Shown in pieces: positions 1 to 9,817 of a stretch of DNA of 64,000 nucleotides. Origin of the DNA: Photobacterium obscurum. GTDB taxonomy: Bacteria > Pseudomonadota > Gammaproteobacteria > Enterobacterales > Vibrionaceae. The notes under the pieces are model-generated. The model had not been told where the DNA came from, did no database searches, and worked only from the letters and a program-made list of their open reading frames with translations. The stretch spans positions 1-64,000 of the forward strand of contig NZ_JAKRRW010000002.1 of NCBI RefSeq assembly GCF_026191635.1. The letters run 5' to 3'. Both the position numbers and the translations under genes were made by a program. Numbering within the stretch: the stretch's first letter is position 1; every line of letters starts with the position of its first letter.

Positions 1-3000
1 GACGGCGAGTGGACCTACACCCTGGACCAGTCCAAGGTGCAGCAGCTAGCGAAGGGTGAAGAGGTCGAAGATACCATCACCTTCAAGGCGACTGATGGTA
101 CTGAGCAGCAGATCACAGTGAATATTACGGGTACCAATGATGCGCCGGTGATTGATTACCCTGGTATGACGAATACGTGGATTTCTGAAAGTTACCAGGA
201 AAATTCTGGTAAACAGAGTGTGTTCTCTGACGTTTCTATTACCGATATCGACAGCGAGAATCTGAGCAGAGCCATTATTACCATTACTGCGGATAATGAC
301 GATAACGGTGAGAATGCCTATGATCCGCTTCATGACAGTTTTACTTTACCTGACTCTCTGGCCGATAAATTTGTGCTGGTTCAGAATGATTATACGGATC
401 CTGCCGGCCATGTTACCGGAGTATGGTATCTGGAACCAAAAGCCGAAGGTAACTTGCCGAAGGCCGAATTTGAGGCAGCTCTAAAGGCACTGCAGTATGA
501 AAATACCGCTGATGAGCCAGTAGGCGTTAATGCCAAGAAGTCTATTGGCCTGGATGTTTATGATGATCATGGCGCGAGCAGTAACCGTCTGTCGGTGGAT
601 CTTGATCTGGTAAATACTAATGAAGCGCCTGAATTTATCAGCGGAACCAACAACACTCACGGTTTGGATAGTGAGGGTCAGGCTGATGTAGATAGCTACC
701 GCTTCACTGTTAATGAAAATGCTGCGGGTGCTGAGATCGGTCAGGTTGCAGCCTTCGATCCAGATGCGGAAGACAAGCCGACCTATACCCTGACTAGCCA
801 CACCGATTTGTTTGAAATTGACAGCGAGACCGGGGTGATCAGCCTGAAAGAGGGAGTTTCGCTGGATCATGAATCCCTCGATAGCTATACCCTGTCAGTT
901 GAGGTTAGTGACACCGACGGGCTGAAAGATACGGCGACCGTAGAAGTGGCTGTCAGTGATATCAATGAAGCGCCTGATGCGGTTCAAGATCAGGGGATTG
1001 TTGTTGAAACGAAGACTCTGGATGAATCCAACTGGGATACTAGCGACGATATCAAGGTTGACTACTATGTGATTGATACTGCCACCGGTGAGAAAGTTGC
1101 GGATGCCACTAAGGCTGACTTTACTGGTGAAGGCTCTCATGAGTATGGTGTTAGTTCTGAGTTGGATAACACCCAGTCGAATGCACCGGAAAACTGGACG
1201 AAGCAGCTGGCTCATGTCGATGGCAAGAGTGAAGCGATGAGTTTTAGCTTTGAAGACAACCAGCTCTCAAATCATGTTGATGTTTCTATCGGAAACCTAT
1301 GGAAGGCCTGGGAGCATGAGCAGGGAGTATGGAAGGCGTATTACCAAGGTAGCCTGGTCGCGACTGGCGTCTTTGATCGCAGTGATCTTGCTCCTGCTGA
1401 AGCGGGTGGCAGTGGCCACCGGGTTCTGGGTATTGATACCGGAAATCAGTATTTCGATAATATTGAGTTTTCAGCGATAGAGTACGGTGATGGCGTTCAG
1501 GGCGCTGATAGTTCTGACTATTTCATTACTAAAGTAGAAGCAAAGCTAACTACATTTGATCAAGCTTACCAGACCCATGAAACAGGTTCGCTGGCCATTG
1601 ATGTACTTGGAAATGATACCGATCCGGAAAATGATCGGCTGACAATTATTGATTATCCGAAAGAGGGTTACGTCACTCTGCAGGATGGTAAGTTGGTATT
1701 TGATGCGGCCGAGTACATGAAGACCTTGGCGGCAGATGATCAGGATTTGAAAGCCGGTGAAGTCAGAAATGTGGAGTTTGAATATACCATTGAAGACGAG
1801 CATGGTTTAACCGACACGGCTAAAGTGACGGTAACCTTGATTGGCGAAACTATCGTGCTAAATGACGGTAACGCGTTATTGCATGAGTCTGACTTGGTAG
1901 CGGATGGTAGCGAGCATGTTGAAGGTCAGCTGACCGCTGATCTGGGTTCGGCTGAAACGGCAGAGTACCAGTTTGATGCTGATCAGAGTTTTAACGGGTT
2001 GACCAGCGGTGGCCAGGAATTGCACTACGAAGTCAGTAGCGATGGTCATACCCTGAAAGGTTATGTTGGGGAAGGCGACAGTCGGGTTGAAGTGCTAGAG
2101 GCAACTATTGATGGCGGTACCGGTAGTTACAATATTGAGCTGCATACGCCGCTTGATCATCAGCAGCAGGGACAGGATGAGTTAACACTTGATCTGAATG
2201 TTACCCTGACAGCGGGAGCCCAGACTGACAGTGCAGTATTGCACGTAGATGTTGTCGATACTGTGCCAGAAGCTACGCCTCAGCACCATACGATTTCTGA
2301 TATTCAGCCGCAGTCTAACTCCGTTGTGATAGCTCTGGATCTGTCCGACTCGATGGGCGATAAGGTTACCGGGCTGAATGGTGAGGAGACAACCCGCTGG
2401 CAACTGGCCCAAGACTCAATCAAGACGATGTTCGAGCAATACGATGAGCTGGGAGACGTGCAGTTCAAGATCACGACTTTTGCCGGGCGCCCGGAGAGTC
2501 AAACCTCGAACTGGATTAGCTCTACTGCCGAGCTTGAAGACTTCTTTAGTGGTGTTTCGCCTTTTGGCCCGACTCCTTACTATAAGGCGTTGGATCAGTT
2601 GGGTGAGATCCTAGACGATGCGGACAGTCAGCAGGTGATGGCGGGCTCTGATAGTCAGTTCTACTTTATCTCCGACGGTAACCCAACAGACTTTAGATAT
2701 GATGACTGGACAAGATTTCAGGATAATCGCGATACCATGATGGCAGGGCTTGAGCCTGAGGATGTGGGCGGGCAGGTTCGTTACGATAACCTGTTGCGTG
2801 GCTTTCCGCCGACTGAAGCAGAGCAGAAGCTTATGCTGGAAAGCGCGATGGAGAAGGAGCTGACCGATCATAATCAGCCGTTTGATAACATTTGGTCTTT
2901 GGGCGTTGGCAGCGGCGCATCACTCGAATATCTAACGTCATTGGCTACCGATAAAGGTTCGGCTATCGTCGTAGAAGATGATGCAAAATTTGCTGATGTC

Positions 3001-5418
3001 CTTATCTCTTCAGTTCCCGGTCAGCTTCAGGATGAAATTAGCTCTGTACATGGCGCGGAAGCGCAATGGGTAGAAACACTTCATGCCGGAGATGATACTT
3101 ATCAGTTTGATCAGGATTCTGGTACGGTTTCGAAATTAAACGCTGATGGTTCCAAGCTGCAAGTGTCTGATACGCCATTACTTACTGTGGAAACAGAGTC
3201 TGGCCGTTTGGTTATGAACTTTGAGACAGGGAAGTATGATTATCAGGCTAAGAATGTTACTGGCAACCAGCAAGATACGTTCGATGTAACATTGATCGAT
3301 GCTGATGGTGACGTGGTTGATAGCCAGATTGTTATTGATGTGCTGGATCGCGCTCCTGAATTTATTAGCCCTGACGATGCCAATCAGGAACGTGGCACTG
3401 ATGCGTCCGGAATGCAAACAGATGATAGCTTCAGCTTCGATGTTGCGGAGCTAGAATCCGGCGTGATGGTGGGTAAAGTCGAGGCTTTTGACCCAGATAG
3501 TGATGATAAGCTGAGCTACGAGTTGGTTAGTGGTGATGCTGATAAATTTGAGATTAATCAGAGTACCGGTGAGATCTGGCTGAAAGAAGGCGTTGAGCTT
3601 GACTACGATCAGCAGCAACAGTATCAGCTGAAAGTTGAGGTTAGCGATGGCACCGATACTGATGTTGCGGATGTGACGGTGAATGTCAGTGAGAACCACG
3701 CGCCGGAAAGTCTACCTGTGCATGGCTACGCTGAGGTTCAGGAACAGCCAATTAACAAGATCACCGTGGTGTTCGATTTCTCCAGCAGCATGACTCGTAC
3801 CTTTGATGGCACCAATACGATTAGAGACCATAGTAACCCGGATGAGGTGTTGGCTCCGCGTTACGAGTCGCGGGCTTATCTGGCCGCCGAGGCGTTGCAT
3901 AATATGATTGGCAATATGATCGCGGAGGGTGGAGAGTCTAACACTTATATTCGTTTGGTTGAGTTCGGTGGAGAGGCTCAAAAGTTGGGCTGGTTTGAGC
4001 TTAACAGTTTGTATGACCAAACCAAACCGCCAGAACTAGGCGGACGAGAATTGACTGACCCGGATTACCTGATGGAAGTGAATTCATATGTCAGCGACTG
4101 GTGCTGGATTGATAGTCGAGGACTTAATACCGACTATGCACAAGCTTTGGAAAGCGTGATGCAGCCCGATGGTGGTATGGGAGGAGGTTTGGGTTATCCG
4201 TGGCAGGATGGCCTGGATGAGAACGGTGAATTTGACTGGGACTTGTACCTAAACGAGCAACCAGTAGACAGCGTTGATACCATCTTCTTCATGTCCGATG
4301 GCTCGCCGAATCCAAAAGAAGGCGCGGTCGCGGCTGATGATCTTGATCAGCGCTGGCAGGAATATATCGAAGCGAATGATGCCAAGGTGTATGGCATCGG
4401 TATCGCTACAGAAGGCAATGAGAAGGTGGATGAGGCATTGCACCAGATCAGCGATGAAGTGGTGTATGTCGGTTCAGGTGCTGATCTGTCCCACTACCTT
4501 AACCACTTCTCGCCTGAGCCTGTGGCCGGTGAGTTGCTGGCAGGCAGTACTGATGCCGATGGTGATGCGCTGACGGTATCTCTTGATGCCAGTGACTTCT
4601 CCCTGCTTGGCGCGGATCTGCATGGCGCTGATGTCAACGGACCGTTGGTGACAGATACTCAGCTCATTGAAGGTAAGCTGAATGTAACAACCGTATTCGG
4701 AACCCTAGAGGTTGCTGCCAACGGTAGTTATAGCTTTACCCAGAGTGAGACTTCACCGCTGACGGACGGGCAACAGGCCGATCTTAAGTTCTTGTTCGAA
4801 GTTCAGGATGGTAAGGGCGGTGTCAGCGACAATGTATTTACCTTGACCCTGACAGGCGGAACCGGCGGCGATAATAAGCCGATAGAGGTTGAGCAGAATG
4901 CACAGAGCGGTGATGAGCAGGCTAATATCCTGACTGGCACTGATAACGATGATATCTTGCTGGGGCAAGGCGGGGAAGATACCCTTGATGGCGGTGCTGG
5001 CAACGATATCCTAGTTGGCGGCAGCGGTGACGATACCCTGATAGGCGGACTGGGTGATGATATTCTGACTGGTGGTGAAGGCAGTGATGTGTTCACCTGG
5101 CACGCATCATCACTGGGAGATACGCCGCAGAATGATGTGATCACAGATTTCCAGTTAGATACCGATAAGCTTGATTTGACTGATATTCTGCCGGATATCG
5201 CAGAAGATAACCTAGATATGAATGCATTGCTTGGCCACCTCGAAGCGGGGGTGAACGAAGATGGTAACGTTAATTTGACGATAACCGAGGATTCAGGCCA
5301 ACAGCAAAATATTCTGCTGGATAATGTCGATCTCTCGGCGTTGAGTTTAGATACTGGCGCATCTTCAAGTGATATTGTTAATCAGCTATTCCAACATCAG
5401 GCGTTTAAAACCGATTAA
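1..5418 (+). CDS. Giant RTX surface adhesin, C-terminal part (5' end outside window)
   Basis: The frame is open from the first base, so this is the last 1805 residues of a larger protein. It begins inside a VCBS-type repeat (ends near residue 57, motif ITGTND). Cadherin-like repeats follow, with EAPEFIS starts and calcium-type DPD/DxNEAP motifs near residues 210-330 and 1125-1240. Two von Willebrand A domains carry complete MIDAS motifs: DLSDS at about 780 and DFSSS at about 1259. The C terminus has GGxGxDxL nonapeptide RTX repeats (about 1644-1697) and a DVFTW...DVITDF type I secretion tail. Known biology of this family: export by a type I ABC system and attachment to surfaces or cells, with calcium-dependent folding. 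The protein is rich in Asp and lacks Cys except one WCW site near 1370. The secretion genes are not in the window. Two VWA domains in the C-terminal third are notable. The domain class is confident; the ligand is unknown. Confidence 0.9.
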   Translation, partial: DGEWTYTLDQSKVQQLAKGEEVEDTITFKATDGTEQQITVNITGTNDAPVIDYPGMTNTWISESYQENSGKQSVFSDVSITDIDSENLSRAIITITADNDDNGENAYDPLHDSFTLPDSLADKFVLVQNDYTDPAGHVTGVWYLEPKAEGNLPKAEFEAALKALQYENTADEPVGVNAKKSIGLDVYDDHGASSNRLSVDLDLVNTNEAPEFISGTNNTHGLDSEGQADVDSYRFTVNENAAGAEIGQVAAFDPDAEDKPTYTLTSHTDLFEIDSETGVISLKEGVSLDHESLDSYTLSVEVSDTDGLKDTATVEVAVSDINEAPDAVQDQGIVVETKTLDESNWDTSDDIKVDYYVIDTATGEKVADATKADFTGEGSHEYGVSSELDNTQSNAPENWTKQLAHVDGKSEAMSFSFEDNQLSNHVDVSIGNLWKAWEHEQGVWKAYYQGSLVATGVFDRSDLAPAEAGGSGHRVLGIDTGNQYFDNIEFSAIEYGDGVQGADSSDYFITKVEAKLTTFDQAYQTHETGSLAIDVLGNDTDPENDRLTIIDYPKEGYVTLQDGKLVFDAAEYMKTLAADDQDLKAGEVRNVEFEYTIEDEHGLTDTAKVTVTLIGETIVLNDGNALLHESDLVADGSEHVEGQLTADLGSAETAEYQFDADQSFNGLTSGGQELHYEVSSDGHTLKGYVGEGDSRVEVLEATIDGGTGSYNIELHTPLDHQQQGQDELTLDLNVTLTAGAQTDSAVLHVDVVDTVPEATPQHHTISDIQPQSNSVVIALDLSDSMGDKVTGLNGEETTRWQLAQDSIKTMFEQYDELGDVQFKITTFAGRPESQTSNWISSTAELEDFFSGVSPFGPTPYYKALDQLGEILDDADSQQVMAGSDSQFYFISDGNPTDFRYDDWTRFQDNRDTMMAGLEPEDVGGQVRYDNLLRGFPPTEAEQKLMLESAMEKELTDHNQPFDNIWSLGVGSGASLEYLTSLATDKGSAIVVEDDAKFADVLISSVPGQLQDEISSVHGAEAQWVETLHAGDDTYQFDQDSGTVSKLNADGSKLQVSDTPLLTVETESGRLVMNFETGKYDYQAKNVTGNQQDTFDVTLIDADGDVVDSQIVIDVLDRAPEFISPDDANQERGTDASGMQTDDSFSFDVAELESGVMVGKVEAFDPDSDDKLSYELVSGDADKFEINQSTGEIWLKEGVELDYDQQQQYQLKVEVSDGTDTDVADVTVNVSENHAPESLPVHGYAEVQEQPINKITVVFDFSSSMTRTFDGTNTIRDHSNPDEVLAPRYESRAYLAAEALHNMIGNMIAEGGESNTYIRLVEFGGEAQKLGWFELNSLYDQTKPPELGGRELTDPDYLMEVNSYVSDWCWIDSRGLNTDYAQALESVMQPDGGMGGGLGYPWQDGLDENGEFDWDLYLNEQPVDSVDTIFFMSDGSPNPKEGAVAADDLDQRWQEYIEANDAKVYGIGIATEGNEKVDEALHQISDEVVYVGSGADLSHYLNHFSPEPVAGELLAGSTDADGDALTVSLDASDFSLLGADLHGADVNGPLVTDTQLIEGKLNVTTVFGTLEVAANGSYSFTQSETSPLTDGQQADLKFLFEVQDGKGGVSDNVFTLTLTGGTGGDNKPIEVEQNAQSGDEQANILTGTDNDDILLGQGGEDTLDGGAGNDILVGGSGDDTLIGGLGDDILTGGEGSDVFTWHASSLGDTPQNDVITDFQLDTDKLDLTDILPDIAEDNLDMNALLGHLEAGVNEDGNVNLTITEDSGQQQNILLDNVDLSALSLDTGASSSDIVNQLFQHQAFKTD

Positions 5419-5457
5419 TCGCTGTTATCTGAAGAGATAGCCAAATAGGCATGATAG

Positions 5458-5494
5458 AAGCCAGCAATCGATGATTGCTGGCTTTCTTTTTTTC
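5458..5494 (+). terminator. Rho-independent terminator of the adhesin gene
   Basis: An 11-bp perfect stem (5458-5468 with 5474-5484, 5-nt loop) is followed by a T-rich run, 40 bases after the adhesin stop codon. Confidence 0.9.
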
Positions 5495-5605
5495 TGTATC
5501 CAACAGAGCCCCCCTACTTTAAACTCGCAAGTGGTAGCGCGACTTAAAGCCATTTCTATGCCTAGCGATTTCAAAAAAGAATCACTATTCTCCCAGTGAA
5601 GTTCT

Positions 5606-5636
5606 GAATGGTTAGATAAGTAATGGAATGGGTATT
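5606..5636. repeat. Half copy of an intergenic palindromic repeat
   Basis: This 31-base stretch matches the right arm of the 52-base palindrome at 13689-13740 at 28 of 31 positions. The left arm here has diverged, so the copy no longer folds well. It lies in the 336-base gap (5419-5754) between the adhesin and the ECF transporter. Apart from two terminators I see nothing else in that gap. Confidence 0.7.
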
Positions 5637-5703
5637 ACATCTGTCATAGCTGTGCGTAGGTGATATGACTACATTTAGTAAGCTATGTGCGGCTACGAGC
5701 AAT

Positions 5704-5729
5704 AAAAAAGCCGCATCAAGCGGCTTTTA
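5704..5729 (-). terminator. Terminator of the ECF transporter operon (bidirectional)
   Basis: AAAAGCCGC / GCGGCTTTT stem (5706-5714 with 5720-5728) with a 5-nt loop. T runs exist on both strands. It lies 26 bases beyond the stop of the minus-strand ecfT gene. Confidence 0.85.
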
Positions 5730-5754
5730 GAGGCTGGAGTTGCAATGTGTATCG

Positions 5755-6594
5755 TTAGAATGGATACCAGAACAGTTGTTCGGACTGGTAGCGATTGACG
5801 AAACCCAGAACCAGTACCCCGGTAATAAGTGCCAGCACCATAAAATCAGCTTTTACCATTGGCTTTAGGCTGTACCAGGATCGCTTGTTGTTACGACCAA
5901 ATCCACGCAGCGTCATGGCATTGGAAATCACATCTGCGCGATCAAGGCTGGAAAATATCAGCGGACCAAGGATTTTGGCGACATTTTTTATACGGGTCAG
6001 TATCGGTGCGTTCTTGGATATATCTACCCCACGCGCCTGCTGGGCGTGCATGATATTGATGAAGTCTTTGGTCACTTCCGGCAGATAACGTAATGTCAGG
6101 CTAACAGCGTAGGCGATGCGGTAGGGCACACCAAGCTTGTTAAGGCTCGCTGAAAACTCAGTCGGGTGGGTCGTAAACACGAATACCAGTGCAATCGGGA
6201 ACATACTGAAATATTTCAGGGTTACCGTCAGCAGGTAGAATAGAGTTTCTGTGGTAATGGTGTAGCTACCCGGCAGTGACATCAGTTCGGTTTCGCTGCC
6301 CATATACTCGACACCCTGTTGTGGGGCGATCAGGAACATAAACAAGGCGTTCATTAGCAATACCGTAGCGGTGCCAATCATCAGCGGTTTGTATGCCGCA
6401 AAAGGGACCTTGGTCATATTTAGCAGACCAAAGCCAACTAGGATCAGGCCGCAGATCACGCGGATATCAAAGGTGATTAACACCATCGTCACCCAGCCCA
6501 TAAACAGCACAAACTTGGTGATACCGTTTAGTGCGTGTAACGCAGAGCCGGTATTGGCATAGCTGATACCGAATTTTATTTTATTTGTTTTCAT
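5755..6594 (-). CDS. ecfT: ECF transporter transmembrane component EcfT
   Basis: A 279-residue integral membrane protein with five or more hydrophobic segments, last gene of a three-gene operon. It has the EcfT/CbiQ architecture, including the cytoplasmic coupling region: an A-R-G motif (QQARGVD, near 190) and a second (TLRGFGR, near 230) that dock on the ATPases. In energy-coupling factor importers this subunit couples ATP hydrolysis to movement of the small-molecule-binding S subunit in the inner membrane. Its start codon overlaps the ATPase stop by 4 bases (ATGA), showing translational coupling. The family is clear; the substrate is set by the S subunit upstream. Confidence 0.88.
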   Translation of the reverse strand: MKTNKIKFGISYANTGSALHALNGITKFVLFMGWVTMVLITFDIRVICGLILVGFGLLNMTKVPFAAYKPLMIGTATVLLMNALFMFLIAPQQGVEYMGSETELMSLPGSYTITTETLFYLLTVTLKYFSMFPIALVFVFTTHPTEFSASLNKLGVPYRIAYAVSLTLRYLPEVTKDFINIMHAQQARGVDISKNAPILTRIKNVAKILGPLIFSSLDRADVISNAMTLRGFGRNNKRSWYSLKPMVKADFMVLALITGVLVLGFVNRYQSEQLFWYPF

Positions 6595-8288
6595 GCAGTT
6601 CTATTTGCCTCATGGTCGATGAAGCAACGGATAAAGTTGTCGATTCGTTCAATGCCAAGCTCTTTTGCCAAGGTGTACAGGCTGGTTACCGTCAAGTTGG
6701 CTTGCTCGAGAAGTTGCGGCTGGCTGAAAATAGCATTGACCTGCTGGTCTGCAAGAAGCTTGCTGTCAGCTATCACGATTGCGCGGTCGGTATATTCCAG
6801 CACCAAGTGCATATCATGCGAGATGATCAGAATGGTGATCCCCAGTTTCTGGTTAAGCTCGCGAATGAAAGCCATCATAGCGGTGTAGTGATGGTAATCC
6901 TGGCCTGCTGTCGGTTCATCAAGAATTAACAGTTCTGGTTCGAGCACCAGGATCGTGGCAATGGTAACCCGTTTTTTCTGGCCGTAGCTCAAGGCTTCAA
7001 TCGGCCAGTGGCGGTACTTACCCAGGCCGCACAGTTCGAGAATCTCGAGCACCTTCTTTTCGACATCAGGTTCGGCAACACCACGGTTACGTAGACCCGA
7101 TGCGACCTCGTCAAAAATCATATGGTGAGAGATCATGTGATTGGGGTTTTGCAGCACGATACCAATGTTCTGGCTCCGTTCGAATATCGTGCATTCAGCA
7201 AGATCTTGGCCGTTAAACTCGATAGTGCCGTTATCCGGTTCCAGTACGCCCATGATCAGACGGGTAATTGTCGATTTGCCAGAGCCGTTTTTCCCTAAGA
7301 TTGAAACAAACTCACCTTTGTTAATGGTAAAGCTGACATCATCCAGAGTTTTACGCTGATCATCATAGGAGTAGCTCAGATTATTTACCGATAACAAGGG
7401 TTGCCCGGCCTCTGGCTTGGTTGTCGTTTCGCCTTGCTGGTACCATTCAAGCAACTGTGGTTTGTAGCTATCCAGGTTCAGGGTGGACATGTAGGCTGGT
7501 TTGTCCGCTTCACTAACCTCACAGCCAGCTGCTTTCAGTGCTGATAGATAAAGAGGCTCGCGGATTCCATGTTGGCTTAGCAAGGGGCTTGCCAATAATT
7601 GGTCTGGGGTCATATTGGCAACGATTTCGCCACGCTCCATCAGGATAACACGATCTACATGGCGGTGGAGTACATCTTCTAGTCGGTGCTCAATGATGAT
7701 CACGGTTTTACTGCTATCACGGTGCAACTGGTCGATGATTTCGATGGTTGCTTTCCCGGTTTGCGGGTCAAGGCTGGCAAGAGGCTCGTCAAACAGTAAG
7801 ATGTCGACATCATCAACCATGACACCAGCCAGCGATACCCGCTGCTTTTGTCCGCCGCTGAGATCGAAAGGCGAGAGGTGAAGCATCTCTTCCAGATCGA
7901 CCATCTCAGCCGTTTTTTTGACGATATCGTGCATTTTGCCTTGTTCAACCATCTGGTTTTCAAGCGCAAAGGCAATGTCTTCACCGATACTCAGGCCGAC
8001 AAACTGGCCATCGGTATCTTGCAGGACAGTGCCCACCATATTGGTGCACTGATGTAGATCCATGTTATTGGTGTCATGCCCATTGATTGACAACTTACCG
8101 GTGATATCACCTTTGACTGCGAATGGGATGAGTCCGTTCAAACATTGGCCGAGTGTTGATTTACCGCTTCCACTCGGGCCAACGATGACAACCTTTTCAC
8201 CTTTCTCGATCTTTAGATTGATGTTCTTAAGGGTCGGTTTTTCTAACGCCCAATATTTGAACGAGAAATTAGAAAACTCAATTGTCAT
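6591..8288 (-). CDS. ECF transporter duplicated ATP-binding protein (EcfA1-A2 fusion)
   Basis: 565 residues holding two complete ABC ATPase domains in one chain. Domain 1 has Walker A GPSGSGKST (37-45), signature LSGGQKQR (about 142) and Walker B LLFDEP (about 160). Domain 2 has Walker A GKNGSGKST (about 335), a variant signature LSYGQKKR (about 432) and Walker B LILDEP (about 450). Both D-loop and H-switch regions are present. It powers the EcfT/S importer encoded on either side. The gene follows the S subunit by 3 bases and overlaps ecfT by 4, so the three are one operon. A fused A1-A2 arrangement is typical of the YkoD-like subgroup. No defects are seen. Confidence 0.9.
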   Translation of the reverse strand: MTIEFSNFSFKYWALEKPTLKNINLKIEKGEKVVIVGPSGSGKSTLGQCLNGLIPFAVKGDITGKLSINGHDTNNMDLHQCTNMVGTVLQDTDGQFVGLSIGEDIAFALENQMVEQGKMHDIVKKTAEMVDLEEMLHLSPFDLSGGQKQRVSLAGVMVDDVDILLFDEPLASLDPQTGKATIEIIDQLHRDSSKTVIIIEHRLEDVLHRHVDRVILMERGEIVANMTPDQLLASPLLSQHGIREPLYLSALKAAGCEVSEADKPAYMSTLNLDSYKPQLLEWYQQGETTTKPEAGQPLLSVNNLSYSYDDQRKTLDDVSFTINKGEFVSILGKNGSGKSTITRLIMGVLEPDNGTIEFNGQDLAECTIFERSQNIGIVLQNPNHMISHHMIFDEVASGLRNRGVAEPDVEKKVLEILELCGLGKYRHWPIEALSYGQKKRVTIATILVLEPELLILDEPTAGQDYHHYTAMMAFIRELNQKLGITILIISHDMHLVLEYTDRAIVIADSKLLADQQVNAIFSQPQLLEQANLTVTSLYTLAKELGIERIDNFIRCFIDHEANRTA

Positions 8289-8291
8289 GCT

Positions 8292-8843
8292 TTAATAAGC
8301 CTCTTTCAGGTTGTAGCTTTGCTGTTTCCGCTTGGCAACGGCGGATAAAATGAAGTGGCCTACAATGGCGATAAGAAGGGTGTTGCCAGCAGCAATAATT
8401 GTTAGCTGAGCCAATACCTTGGTAAACGGTTCAGCATAAAGGATGGCGTCGAGAAAAGCCGAGCAACCGTAGCCGACTACGTTGCCGATGAAAGCCAAAA
8501 TGACGAAAAGGGTAAAATCCAGTTTGGAAAGTTGGCCTTTTTCCAGGCGCTCTTTGGTAATTTTCGGATATAGCCCGATCAATAGGCCAACGATACCAGA
8601 GCCGAGCACCCAAGTTATCCAAACACCCCAGCCAGCGAAGAGGTCGGTTACCCAGTGGCCGATAAAGCCGACAAGAAAACCTACCAGCGGGCCAAATAGT
8701 ACGCTGAACAAGGCAAGCACCGCCATTGCTGGTTTCAGGGTTGTGTTAGCAAAGACAGGGATACCAAACATAGGTAGTCCACCTATGCCATATAAGGCAG
8801 CGCCGATGGCAATAAGAACCACAGTCTTGGCGGAAAGATTCAT
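8292..8843 (-). CDS. ECF transporter substrate-binding S component, UPF0397 family
   Basis: 183 residues, about five hydrophobic segments, very close in character to the UPF0397 proteins found in Vibrionaceae. Such proteins are often labelled ECF-type riboflavin transporter substrate-binding protein by automatic pipelines. It would bind the nutrient in the membrane and dock on EcfT and the fused ATPase downstream. The start codon has an AAGG ribosome binding site at 8851-8854 (read on the minus strand). No FMN riboswitch is visible upstream, so the riboflavin label is not supported here. Instead there is a structured leader with an internal terminator and a MetJ-like operator. The true substrate is therefore open; methionine-related compounds are worth considering. 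Confidence 0.82.
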   Translation of the reverse strand: MNLSAKTVVLIAIGAALYGIGGLPMFGIPVFANTTLKPAMAVLALFSVLFGPLVGFLVGFIGHWVTDLFAGWGVWITWVLGSGIVGLLIGLYPKITKERLEKGQLSKLDFTLFVILAFIGNVVGYGCSAFLDAILYAEPFTKVLAQLTIIAAGNTLLIAIVGHFILSAVAKRKQQSYNLKEAY

Positions 8844-9064
8844 GACATAACCTTTAATTTACTCTTTATGGGTATTTGCATGCTATGCCGGCCTTGAGTT
8901 AATAACTGCAGTGCATCTGTGATCCACAGGATTAAAAAAACACACCTGAAGTGTGTTTGTGGCCTGTATGCAAATATCCTTTTTGAGCAAGAGCAGTTAT
9001 GTCGGTAGACATAAGCGGCCGCAATCATACATCAAGGTAAGCTCGAAAGGAACGCTTTACATCT
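8844..9064 (-). promoter_or_regulatory. Structured 5' leader of the ECF operon with internal terminator
   Basis: Read on the minus strand, the roughly 220-nt leader contains three elements. A 7-bp hairpin lies at 8997-9014. An 8-bp hairpin with U run, a rho-independent terminator, lies at 8933-8958. A long-range pairing of TATTTGCAT with ATGCAAATA (8968-8976 with 8873-8881, extended by a GG/CC pair) encloses the terminator and ends close to the ribosome binding site. This is the layout of an attenuator or riboswitch. It matches no riboswitch class I can recognise; RFN, THI and lysine box signatures are absent. Confidence 0.5.
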
Positions 9065-9101
9065 AGACGTCTAACTATTGTACGGTTTGTCGGTGTTTGA
9101 A
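9065..9101 (-). promoter_or_regulatory. Candidate promoter with MetJ-box-like operator
   Basis: A perfect MetJ consensus box AGACGTCT lies at 9065-9072, inside a 10-bp palindrome. A second, 5/8 match directly abuts it at 9057-9064. Four bases upstream on the minus strand is a TACAAT -10 hexamer, with a weak TTGGTT -35 at 17-bp spacing. The operator would cover the transcription start, as a repressor site should. MetJ normally needs two or more adjacent boxes, so the weak second box limits confidence. Confidence 0.4.
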
Positions 9102-9817
9102 CCAAGTTCAGGAGCTAAAAGCTACTCCAAAATATTGGATTTAAAGCAATTTGCAGTGGTTTAAGCATAGAATTAATCAGATTATGTTCGCGTGTTGAAT
9201 TGTCTGTCGAACGAGACAGCCTGCTTTGTACAGATTATGTGACAAAATTACCGTATTTTTGACACATGTTTCTGCTAATTGATGGTAAAAAGTAGAATGT
9301 GCCTGCTTATTTATTAGGCATTTTAAGCTAATATTGTATTAATAATTGGTCATTCTAGGGTTGGGCAGCTAAAGGATAACTTGATATTACTTATTTATAA
9401 CTAGTTGATTATTTGTAATAAGTTGTGTTTTGTATGACATTATGACTCTCAAGGGGAAGTTATTCCACAAAGAGCGACGGTTAGAAGTGATAAATTGTTG
9501 CCAAGGCTAATGACAAGATTGTTAGTTTAAGTCGATTTTTCTGTATGAGATCTAACCATCTGGATATCTTGAATTTTCTACTTTATTTTTTTGTATATAT
9601 GGTAAATACTGCTGCTCAGGTTGTTTTATTTCGAAGCATGTAAAAAACTACCTTAGGACCCATTTTGTCAAGATATAACTTGATGTGAAAATTTGCGCTG
9701 ATACACAGAAAGAGTATGAGTTCAGATATCAAGTTAGGGTAAAATTGGGTAATATCAGTAATAGCTATCCTGCCAATTCCGGCTGGGTGCAGAGCCAAAT
9801 CATATTGGAGATACAGC
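9102..9817. other. Intergenic region upstream of uvrY, no gene seen
   Basis: An AT-rich stretch of about 700 bases between the divergent ECF operon and uvrY. The only open frames are short, lack ribosome binding sites and have no recognisable product. No CsrB-type array of GGA hairpins was found. It presumably holds the uvrY promoter, which I could not place. Confidence 0.6.

Noticed and set aside
8844-9064. FMN (RFN) riboswitch upstream of the UPF0397 gene
   Set aside because: The conserved RFN segments are absent; the leader is structured but of another kind.
9616-9798. 60-codon minus-strand frame upstream of uvrY
   Set aside because: No ribosome binding site, no recognisable family, and it lies in the uvrY promoter region.
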